NCBI GenBank assembly: GCA_003511785.1
Contig: DOIS01000409.1
Span: 1 to 18,306, forward strand
DNA from: Paracoccaceae bacterium
Lineage (GTDB): Bacteria; Pseudomonadota; Alphaproteobacteria; Rhodobacterales; Rhodobacteraceae
Length of the DNA: 18,306 nucleotides
Direction: 5' to 3'
The notes beneath the pieces are model-generated. The model was not told the origin of the DNA, did not search any database, and worked only from the letters and a program-made list of their open reading frames with translations. A program made the position numbers and the translations under genes. This document shows, piece by piece, positions 5,554 through 13,900 of the stretch (within the stretch, counting starts at the first letter, position 1; every line of letters starts with the position of its first letter).

Positions 5554-7596
5554 ATGACCGCTGCCCAGCCGCTGTTGCGGGACGTTTTCGGATTCGACGA
5601 TTTCCGCCCGGGCCAGGGCGAGATCGTCGAGGCCGTGGCGGCGGGCGAGAACGTGCTGGCGATCATGCCCACGGGCGGGGGCAAGTCTCTGTGCTTCCAG
5701 TTGCCCGCGCTGATGCGCGAGGGGGTGACGGTGGTGATCTCGCCGCTGATCGCGCTGATGCGCGACCAGGTGCGCGCGCTTCAGGAGGCGGGCGTCGAGG
5801 CGGGCGCGCTGACCTCGGGCAACACGCCGGAGGAAACCGACGCCGTGTGGGAGGCGCTCGAGGCCGGGCGGCTGAAGCTGCTGTATATGGCACCCGAACG
5901 GCTGGCGGCGGGTTCGGCGCTGGGGATGCTGCGGCGGATCAATGTCAGCCTGATCGCCGTGGACGAGGCCCATTGCGTCAGCCAGTGGGGCCATGATTTC
6001 CGCCCCGACTATCTGCGGATCGGAGAGCTGCGGCGCGCGCTGAACGTGCCCTTGGCCGCCTTCACCGCCACGGCGGATGCGGAAACCCAGGACGAAATCG
6101 TCGAGAAACTGTTCGACGGCACGCCCCCGCGCAAGTTCCTGCGCGGCTTCGACCGGCCGAACATCCATCTGGCCTTTGCCGCCAAGGACAGCCCGCGCAA
6201 TCAGATCCTGGATTTCGCCGATGCCCGCCGCGGCCAGTCGGGCATCGTCTATTGCGGCACCCGCAACAAGACCGAAGTGCTGGCGCAGGCGCTGCGCGAA
6301 CAAGGCCACAGCGCCTGCCACTATCACGGCGGGATGGAGGCAGAGGACCGCCGCATCGTCGAGGCCCGCTTCGCCCGCGAGGACGGGTTGATCGTGGTGG
6401 CGACCGTGGCCTTCGGCATGGGCATCGACAAGCCCGACATCCGCTGGGTCGCCCATGCCGACCTGCCCAAGTCGATCGAGAGCTATTACCAGGAGATCGG
6501 CCGGGCCGGGCGCGACGGGGCATCGGCCGAGACGCTGACCCTGTTCGGCCCCGACGACATCCGCCTGCGCCGGTCGCAGATCGACGAGGGGCTGGCCCCG
6601 CCCGAGCGCCGCGCCGCCGATCACGGGCGGCTCAACGCGCTGCTGGGCCTGGCCGAAGCGCTGGGCTGCCGGCGGCAGACGCTGCTGGGCTATTTCGGGG
6701 AAGAGGCCGCGCCTTGCGGCAATTGCGACCTCTGCGACAGCCCGGCCGAGACCTTCGACGGCACCACGCCAGTGCGCATGGCCCTGTCGGCGATCCTGCG
6801 CACGGGCGAGAGTTTCGGCGCAGGCCACCTGATCGACATTCTTCTGGGCGCGCAGACCGCCAAGGTGCGCCAACGCGGGCATGACACGCTTCCCACTTTC
6901 GGGGTGGGGCGCGACTACAGCAAACCGCAATGGCAGGCGATCTTTCGGCAGATGATGGGCCGCGACCTGATCCGGCCCGACCCCGAACGCCATGGTGCGC
7001 TGCGCATGACCGAGCCCGCCCGCCCGATCCTGCGCGGCGAGGCCGAGATCACCCTGCGCCGCGACACGGTTCGCACGCCTGACCGGCGCCCGGCGGTCAA
7101 GGCGCTGGTCTCGGACGAGGACGCGCCGCTCTTGTCGGCGCTCAAGGCCAAGAGGCGCGGGCTGGCCGAGGCGGCGCGCGTGCCGGCCTATGTCATCTTT
7201 CCCGACCGCACCCTTATTGAGATGGCCGAGCGTCGGCCGCAGACGCTGGACCAGATGGCCGCAATCAACGGGGTCGGTTCGAAAAAGCTCGACAGATATG
7301 GCGTGGACTTCCTCGAGGTCATCACCGGCGCCGTCCCGGCCCCCGTGCATCCCGCCCGCCGCAAACTGGCGGTGCGCGGCGAGGGCGAGATCTACGACCG
7401 CCTGCTGGAAGTGCAGGCCGGGTTGATGCGCGGCGAGGACGGAACCGACAAGCCGCTGAGTTGTTCGGCGTCGCAACTGGCCAAATTGGCGCGACTGCGC
7501 GGCGGCGACGAGGAAACGCTGGAAAGACTCTTGGGCGAACGCCGGGCCGAACGCTTTGGCCAGGCCTTTCTGGGCGTGCTGCGCGAGGCGGGCTAG
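5554..7596 (+). CDS. recQ: ATP-dependent DNA helicase RecQ
   Basis: RecQ is a 3'-5' superfamily 2 helicase acting in recombination and replication-fork repair. The 680-residue product (E. coli RecQ is 609) has Walker A TGGGKS (K44), the DEAH box (137-140) in VDEAHCVSQWGHDFR including the aromatic-rich loop, SF2 motif III FTATAD, motif VI QEIGRAGRDG (313-322), and the zinc-binding cysteines C372, C388, C391 and C394. An RQC winged-helix region (about 405-505) and an HRDC domain (about 525-592, with YVIFPDRTLIEMAE) follow. About 88 residues beyond it resemble a second, degenerate HRDC (613-678). GAGG lies upstream of the ATG at 5554. The gene is 29 nt from yaaA on the same strand and is preceded by the inverted repeat at 5477-5530. 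Confidence 0.97.
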   Translation: MTAAQPLLRDVFGFDDFRPGQGEIVEAVAAGENVLAIMPTGGGKSLCFQLPALMREGVTVVISPLIALMRDQVRALQEAGVEAGALTSGNTPEETDAVWEALEAGRLKLLYMAPERLAAGSALGMLRRINVSLIAVDEAHCVSQWGHDFRPDYLRIGELRRALNVPLAAFTATADAETQDEIVEKLFDGTPPRKFLRGFDRPNIHLAFAAKDSPRNQILDFADARRGQSGIVYCGTRNKTEVLAQALREQGHSACHYHGGMEAEDRRIVEARFAREDGLIVVATVAFGMGIDKPDIRWVAHADLPKSIESYYQEIGRAGRDGASAETLTLFGPDDIRLRRSQIDEGLAPPERRAADHGRLNALLGLAEALGCRRQTLLGYFGEEAAPCGNCDLCDSPAETFDGTTPVRMALSAILRTGESFGAGHLIDILLGAQTAKVRQRGHDTLPTFGVGRDYSKPQWQAIFRQMMGRDLIRPDPERHGALRMTEPARPILRGEAEITLRRDTVRTPDRRPAVKALVSDEDAPLLSALKAKRRGLAEAARVPAYVIFPDRTLIEMAERRPQTLDQMAAINGVGSKKLDRYGVDFLEVITGAVPAPVHPARRKLAVRGEGEIYDRLLEVQAGLMRGEDGTDKPLSCSASQLAKLARLRGGDEETLERLLGERRAERFGQAFLGVLREAG

Positions 7597-7625
7597 ATGG
7601 CGGTCGATACTGGAGGGAGGCCCCG

Positions 7626-8411
7626 ATGCTGGTTGTGATTTCACCCGCGAAGAAGCTGGACTGGTCCGCGCGGGACGTAAAGACCAGCACACCCGATTTC
7701 GCCGGGGACGCGGTGGAGTTGGCGCAGGTGGCGCGGCGGCTGAGCGCGGACGAGTTGCAGAAGCTGATGAAGATCAGCCCCGATCTGGCGCGGCTGAACC
7801 GCGACCGGTTCCAGAGCTTTTCCGAGACGCCGGACCCGGAGAACCTGCGTCCGGCCGCGCTGGCCTTCGCCGGCGACACCTACCAGGGGCTGGAGGCGGC
7901 TTCCCTCGATCCTGACGAGATGCGCTGGGCGCAGGATCATCTGCGCATCCTGTCGGGGCTTTACGGCCTGCTTCGCCCCTGCGACGCGATCCAGCCCTAC
8001 CGCCTGGAAATGGGGAGCCGACTGGCCACCGCGAAGGGCAAGACACTCTATGCCTATTGGGGCGACCGGATCGCGCAGGCGCTGAACAACCACGGGCGCG
8101 CGGTGGGCAGTGACGTGCTGGTAAACTGTGCCAGTCAGGAATATTTCGGCGCGGTCGATACCGCTGCTCTGAGCCTGCGCGTGGTGACGCCGGCCTTCAT
8201 GGAGGACAAACCCGGCGGCCCCAAGGTGGTCAGCTTTCACGCGAAACGGGCGCGCGGCGCGATGGCGCGCTTCATCGTGCAGCACCGCCTGACCGACCCG
8301 GAGGCGCTGTATGCCTTCGACAGTGGCGGCTATGCCTACCGGCCCGACCTGTCCGAACCGGATCGCCCGGTCTTCGTGCGGAGTGATCAGGCCGTGAAAA
8401 AGGCCGGTTAG
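7626..8411 (+). CDS. yaaA: Peroxide stress protein YaaA (UPF0246)
   Basis: YaaA limits intracellular free iron and so oxidative DNA damage during hydrogen peroxide stress in E. coli; structural work shows a DNA-binding fold. The 261-residue product (E. coli is 258) has the N-terminal MLVVISPAKKLDW, then FAGDTYQGL (about 79-87), ILSGLYGLLRP (about 110-120), VNCASQEYF (about 165-173), VVSFHAKRARGAMARF (about 200-215) and FDSGGYAY near the C-terminus, all family signatures. The ATG at 7626 has GGAGGGAGG within about 5-13 nt upstream. It is probably co-transcribed with recQ (29-nt gap), which would join DNA repair and iron/peroxide protection. Its 3' end is convergent with the histidine-kinase gene, with a 20-nt gap and no terminator visible. 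Confidence 0.95.
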   Translation: MLVVISPAKKLDWSARDVKTSTPDFAGDAVELAQVARRLSADELQKLMKISPDLARLNRDRFQSFSETPDPENLRPAALAFAGDTYQGLEAASLDPDEMRWAQDHLRILSGLYGLLRPCDAIQPYRLEMGSRLATAKGKTLYAYWGDRIAQALNNHGRAVGSDVLVNCASQEYFGAVDTAALSLRVVTPAFMEDKPGGPKVVSFHAKRARGAMARFIVQHRLTDPEALYAFDSGGYAYRPDLSEPDRPVFVRSDQAVKKAG

Positions 8412-8431
8412 GCCGGGCGGACGCTGCCGCG

Positions 8432-10699
8432 TCAGGAGGCTTGCGCCGGGCTGTCGGTCGTCTCGCTGTCCGCCGGGGTGCCGCGCGCGCCCGCGAAGAC
8501 CGGGCGCACCCCGGGCGGTTCGGCCTTGGCCAGCCGGTCATGGATCAGCGATTTGCGCAGCGGCTTGGTCAGGTAATGGTCCAGCCCCGCGGCGAGGATG
8601 TCCTCGGCATCACCGGCCATCGCGTGGGCGGTCAGCGCGACGATGGGCACATGAGCGCCGGTCCCGGCCTCGATCCGGCGGATTTCGGCGGTCGCCTGCT
8701 TGCCGTCCATCCCGGGCATCGAGATGTCCATGAAGATCAGGTCCGGGCCGAAGTCGCGATAGGCGGCCACCGCTTCCTCGCCGTTATTGGCGAAACGCAG
8801 CTCGATCGCCAGATCCTTGACCATCTTGTTGAACACCAGCTGGTTGGTCCGGTTGTCCTCGGCCGCCAGGACCCGCATCAGGCGCGGCGCGTCGGAAGGG
8901 TGCGCTGTCTCGGTCATCTCGGGCAGCGGCTCCGCCGGGCGCGGGGGCGGCTCCGCCACCAGCCCGCCGATCGCGGCCAGCTTGGCGAAGAGCTCGCCAC
9001 GGGGGGCAGGCTTCTGAAGCACGCCCTGGATGTGGCGCCGCCCGGCCTCGCTCTCGGCAAGCCCGGGCGCCGAGCTGAGCAACAGGAAAGGCAGCGTCCG
9101 GTGCCCCGCGGCGCGCACGGCCTCGGCCAGCTCCAACCCGTCCATGTCCGGCATGTTGTGGTCGCTGATGACCAGCCCCACGTCGTCCTCCCCGGCAAGC
9201 GTCTCCAGCGCCTTGTCGCCCGAGCAGCAAGCCGTGACCCGCAGCCCCAACGCCGTCAACTGGCGTTCGAGGATGGTGCGGTTGACCTCCAGATCGTCGA
9301 CGACGAGGACATGCGTCAACCGCCCGTCTAGGTGCGGCGGCGCCGGCGGGGCGCTGTCTCCGCCGGGCATCGGCAGGCGCAGACCGAAACACGAGCCCGC
9401 GCCCTCCTCGCTTTCGACCCAGACCGACCCGCCCATCATCTCGACGAGGCGGCGCGAGATGGCCAACCCAAGGCCCGTGCCCTCGAACTGTCGGTTGCGC
9501 TCGTCCTCGACCTGGTTGAACTCGCCGAAGACGTGATCGACCTTGTCCGCAGGGATGCCGATCCCGGTATCCTCGACCGTGATGTGCACCGCCCCGCCGC
9601 CATTGTCGTCCGGCACCCCGGTCACGCGGATCAGGACATGACCGTGAGCCGTGAATTTCACGGCATTGCCCACGAGGTTCGTCAGCACTTGCCGCACCCG
9701 CCCCGGGTCGCCAACGAAACGGGTCGGCAGGAACAGGTCGAAATCGACCAGCAGCGTCAGCCCCTTGTCGCGTGCCGTGGGTTGCAAGAGCGTGACCACC
9801 TCGTGCACGCAGCGTTCCAGGTCGAAGGGCTCGGGATGAAGAACCAGTTTCTCGGCTTCGATCTTGGAATAGTCGAGCACGTCGTTGATGATGACCAATA
9901 GCGCCTCGCCCGAGTGTCGGATCGTGGTGGCGTAGAGCCGCTGCTCCTCGGTCAGGTCGGTATCGGCCAATAGCTCGGCCATGCCGACGACACCGTTCAT
10001 CGGCGTTCGGATCTCGTGGCTCATGTTGGCCAGGAACGCGGACTTGGCGCGGTTCGCCGCCTCGGCGCGTTCGCGCTCCTCGCGCAGCTGCGCCTCGTAG
10101 CGGACCGTCGAGGTGATGTTGAGCGCCAGGCTCACCACGTCGCCGCCATGGCCGCGTTGGTCGATCAGCTTGACGTATTGGTCGTTCCACGTGCGCATCA
10201 CCACCGGCTCGGGCGTGGGCGAGAGCCAGCGGTCGGTCATCATCGCGCGCCACTCGTCGGGGGTTCTGTCCTCGGTGTCGATGAGCCCCTCGTCGGTGAG
10301 AATTTGCAGGATGCGCATGTAACTGACGCCCGGCGCGATCTCCTCCAGCCCGTCGAAGAAGTCGATATAGGCGCCGTTGGCCCCGATCAGCCGGCTGTCG
10401 GCATCGAAGAAGGCGAAGCCGTCCTGGATCGCCTGGATCGACAGCCAGAGGCGGCGTTCCGCGATCTCGATCTTCTCGTTGGCCACGGTGAGGTCGGATT
10501 TGACCTTCTCGTTTTCGTCCCGGACGGTGGCCATCTCCGCCTGCGTTGCGCCCACCTGCTTGGTCAGCGCCAGCGCGTGGCGGCCCAGCTTGCGGTTTGC
10601 GGCCGAGAGTTCGGCCTGCTTGAGTTCCAGCAGCCGTTCGGCCGCCAGGCGCGCACGGCGCTCCTCGGCGAGTTTGTTGGCAAGGTCCATGCCTCGCAT
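8432..10699 (-). CDS. Soluble hybrid histidine kinase with PAS domain and two receiver domains
   Basis: The product has 755 residues and no membrane segment, so it is a cytoplasmic sensor. In order: a coiled coil (about 5-85); a PAS-type sensor (about 86-200, PAS_7-like, IQDGFAFFDADSRLIGAN); HisKA with FLANMSHEIRTPMNGV (phospho-acceptor H228); an ATPase domain with N-box NLVGNAVKFT (N345), DTGIGI and GTGLGLAI; receiver 1 (about 463-575, D513 in ISDHNMPDMDG, K563); and receiver 2 (about 608-722, D658 in FMDISMPGMDG, K712). Both receivers keep their acidic pocket. There is no Hpt domain and no separate output regulator nearby, so a partner must lie elsewhere. I chose the ATG at 10699 (MRGMDL, AGGA 9 nt upstream); the ATG at 10690 is equally possible, and the frame further upstream is unsupported. 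It is divergent from the alpha-2-macroglobulin operon. Confidence 0.92.
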   Translation of the reverse strand: MRGMDLANKLAEERRARLAAERLLELKQAELSAANRKLGRHALALTKQVGATQAEMATVRDENEKVKSDLTVANEKIEIAERRLWLSIQAIQDGFAFFDADSRLIGANGAYIDFFDGLEEIAPGVSYMRILQILTDEGLIDTEDRTPDEWRAMMTDRWLSPTPEPVVMRTWNDQYVKLIDQRGHGGDVVSLALNITSTVRYEAQLREERERAEAANRAKSAFLANMSHEIRTPMNGVVGMAELLADTDLTEEQRLYATTIRHSGEALLVIINDVLDYSKIEAEKLVLHPEPFDLERCVHEVVTLLQPTARDKGLTLLVDFDLFLPTRFVGDPGRVRQVLTNLVGNAVKFTAHGHVLIRVTGVPDDNGGGAVHITVEDTGIGIPADKVDHVFGEFNQVEDERNRQFEGTGLGLAISRRLVEMMGGSVWVESEEGAGSCFGLRLPMPGGDSAPPAPPHLDGRLTHVLVVDDLEVNRTILERQLTALGLRVTACCSGDKALETLAGEDDVGLVISDHNMPDMDGLELAEAVRAAGHRTLPFLLLSSAPGLAESEAGRRHIQGVLQKPAPRGELFAKLAAIGGLVAEPPPRPAEPLPEMTETAHPSDAPRLMRVLAAEDNRTNQLVFNKMVKDLAIELRFANNGEEAVAAYRDFGPDLIFMDISMPGMDGKQATAEIRRIEAGTGAHVPIVALTAHAMAGDAEDILAAGLDHYLTKPLRKSLIHDRLAKAEPPGVRPVFAGARGTPADSETTDSPAQAS

Positions 10700-10902
10700 C
10701 CCTGCGTTTCCTGCCCCTCGGGGGACCGTCGCGGGCAGCATGGGCGATCTCGGTGAACAAGCTCTTAAGCCCGACTCGGTTTCGCACCGAGGGCGCGGAG
10801 GGGCCGTTTCGCCGGGCTGCACCCGCGACCGGCGGGACAGGGGAATCGTTGTCAAACCCGCGCGGGCCATGCGACCCTCAAACGGCATTTCAGGAGGTGG
10901 CG
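10700..10902. promoter_or_regulatory. Divergent control region between the hybrid kinase and the alpha-2-macroglobulin operon
   Basis: This is 203 nt between two divergent starts. It holds a perfect 6-bp inverted repeat, CTCGGT-TTCGC-ACCGAG (10775-10791), with another CTCGGT copy at 10749-10754; a TTGTCA that could be a plus-strand -35 (10849-10854) without a clear -10 partner; the palindrome CCCGCGCGGG (10857-10866); and AGGAGG (10892-10897), the strong Shine-Dalgarno of the alpha-2-macroglobulin. Both promoters should lie here, but I cannot place them with confidence. Confidence 0.4.
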
Positions 10903-13900
10903 ATGCGGATCGCGGTTCTTTTCTTGGCTCTTTGCATTTTGCCGTTTGGCGGCGCGCAGGCGCAGCAGGGGGTGCCGGACCATCGCTATATCGCCAACAG
11001 GGACATGGATTTCCCCGGCCGCGACCTTCAGGCGCTGTTCGACACCGACCTGGCCAGCTGCCGGCGGGCCTGCGACGCCAGCCCCTCCTGCGTGGGGTTC
11101 ACCTTCAACATGCGCTCGAACGCGTGTTTTCCGAAATCCGCGCTGGGCGAGGCCGTGCCCTATGCGGGGGCAATCTCGGCGGCCAAGGTGGGCACGCCGC
11201 CGGATGTGATCGCCCGGGCCGAAAGCCGGGTGTCCGCGCTGAGCCTTCTGACGTCGGCCGATCTGGCCAATGCCGCCGACCTCGCGCGCGGGGTGGGGAT
11301 GACCTTTCCCGCCGGGAGCAACACTCCCGAGGCCCTGATCGAGGCCGCCCGCGCCGCTGAGGCGGCCGGCGACCGGGACCGGGCGCTCGGTTTGACCGGT
11401 GCGGCCGTGTCACTGACCGACCGTGCCGATCTCTGGACCGATTTCGCCCGGATCGCCTTGAGCATCGACACCAGCGCCCGGCGCGACCGTTTGCGGGACC
11501 AGGCGCTTGGCGCCGCGATCAACGGCTACCTCCGCGCCCCCGGCCCGGGAGGGCAGGCCAGCGCGCTTGTGATCCTGGCCCGGGCGCTGGAACGCGCGGG
11601 ACGCGGGCGCGACACGATCCCGGCGCTACGGCTGGCGCATAGCGTGCAGTCGCGCGCCGACATCTCCGACGCGCTCGACCGCGCAATCGCGCAGTTCGGG
11701 TTTCGCATCACTGACAGCCGGGTGGAAAGCGACAGCGCCGCGCCACGCATCTGCGCCGAATTCTCCGAGCCCCTGGCGCGGGCCGGCGTGGATTACGACG
11801 CCTTCGTGCAGCGTCAGGTCAGCGGCCTGAGCGTCACGGTGGAGGACAGCAGCCTGTGCGTCGAGGGTGTGACCCACGGCGAACGCTATGGGCTGACCTT
11901 CCGCGAGGGGCTGCCTTCGGCCGAGGGCGAAACGCTGGCCCGCGACACCGAGTTGCGCCACTACGTGCGCGACCGCAGCCCATCGCTGCGCTTCCCGGGC
12001 CGGGCCTATGTCCTGCCGCGCGCGGCCGACGCTGCCCTGCCGATCCAGACTGTCAACCTTTCCGAGCTCGATCTGGTCCTGCGCCGGGTCAGCGACCGCA
12101 ACCTGGTGCGCGCGGTGCAGGACGGGTTCTTCGCCCGCCCCCTCTCGCACTGGCAGGAACAGCAATTCGACGCGGATGTCGCGCAGGAGGTCTGGCGCGG
12201 AACCGGCACTGTGCAAAGCGAGCTGAACCGCGAGATGCTGACCCGTCTGCCCATGGGCGCCGCGATCGCCGATCAGCCGCCGGGCATCTACGCGCTCACC
12301 GCCAAGATCCCCGGGGCCGATCCCTATGACGATCCCGGTGCCACGCAATGGTTCGTGCTCAGCGATCTTGGGCTGAGCACCCTTCAGGGCACGGACGGGT
12401 TGCACGTCACCGTGCGCGGCCTGTCGGATGCCGCCCCGCGCGAGGGTGTTGCGCTGACGCTGGTGTCGCGCGCCAACGCCGTTCTGGGCGAGGCGGTGAC
12501 GGATTCCGAGGGACGGGCGCGGTTCGACCCCGGGCTTGCCCGTGGCACGGGCGGCGCCGCCCCGGCGCTGATGCTGGCACGCGATGGCGGTGGCGATCTG
12601 GGCTTCCTGTCGCTGACCGACCCGGCCTTCGACCTGTCGGATCGCGGCGTCGCGGGACGCGAGGCTCCCGGCCCTGTCGATGTCTTCCTGGCCACCGACC
12701 GGGGCGCCTATCGCGCGGGCGAAGTGATCCACGCCACGGCGCTTGCCCGCGATGCAAAGGCGCGCGCGATAGAGGGGCTGCCGCTGACCGCGATCCTGTC
12801 GCGCCCGGATGGCGTGGAATACAGGCGCTCAGTCTCGGATGGCGGCGTCGCGGGCGGGCATGTTTTCTCGTTTCCCGTGGGCGCCGGTGTGCCGCGCGGG
12901 ACTTGGCGGCTGGAGATTTTCACCGACCCCGAGGCGCCCGCGCTGGCCAGCCAGCCTCTGCTGGTCGAGGATTTCCTGCCCGAGCGGATCGACTTCACAC
13001 AAACCCTGCCCGAGGGCATGGTGCGCCTCGGCGACAGCCCGCCCCTGCGCATCGAGGCGCGCTATCTCTTCGGCGCGCCAGGGGCCGATCTCGAGATCGA
13101 GGGCAGCGCCACCCTGCGCGCCGCCGACACGCTGGCGGACTGGCCCGGCTATCGTTTCGGTCGCTTCGACGCGGAAGGGCAGCCGGCCCGTGTCGGGTTC
13201 GGCGGCAGCCGCACCGATGCGAATGGACAGGCGGTGATGCCGCTCGACCTGCCCGCGCCCGCAATAGAGGGCAAGCCGATGGAGCTTTTGGTGACCACGC
13301 GACTGGCCGACGGGTCGGCCCGCCCGGTCGAGCGCCGGATGACCGTGCCTGTCGCTCCGCCCGGCCCGGTGATCGGGATCAAGCCCCTGTTCGAGGACGT
13401 GGTCGCAGAGGGCAGCGAGGCGCGCTTCGAGGTCATCGCGCTGTCTCCCGACCTGGCGACGATGCAGATGCAGGTCGAGTGGACCCTGAACCGGATCGAG
13501 ACGCGCTACCAGTGGTATCAGCTCTACGGCAACTGGAACTGGGAGCCGACCACGCGCCGCACCCGCATCGCAACGGGCACGGCCCAGCTGGGGCAGGAGC
13601 CCATCTCCCTGTCCCACCCCGTGGACTGGGGACATTACGAGCTGCTGATCGAACGCCAGGACGGGGCCTATGCCGCCGCCGCGCTGGACTTTTTCGCCGG
13701 TTGGTATCAGCCCGAGGCGGCCTCGGACACGCCGGACCGGCTCGAGATGTCGTTGGATGCCGAGAGCTATGCGCCGGGCGATACCGCGCGTCTGCGCATC
13801 GTGTCGCGCTGGGACGGCGAGGCGCTGGTCTCGGTCCTGTCGAACCGGGTCATCGCGCGCAAGGCGGTCGCGGTGAAGGCGGGCGAGACACTGACCCCCT

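Noticed and set aside
5482..7692. 736-codon minus-strand frame opposite recQ
   Set aside because: It is antisense to a full-length RecQ with all helicase motifs. The composition (Gln/Arg/His/Ala-rich) is typical of a reverse-frame shadow.
10753..10902. N-terminal extension of the alpha-2-macroglobulin frame
   Set aside because: The ATG at 10903 has a perfect AGGAGG and is followed by a signal peptide. The extension would bury the signal peptide 50 residues inside the protein.
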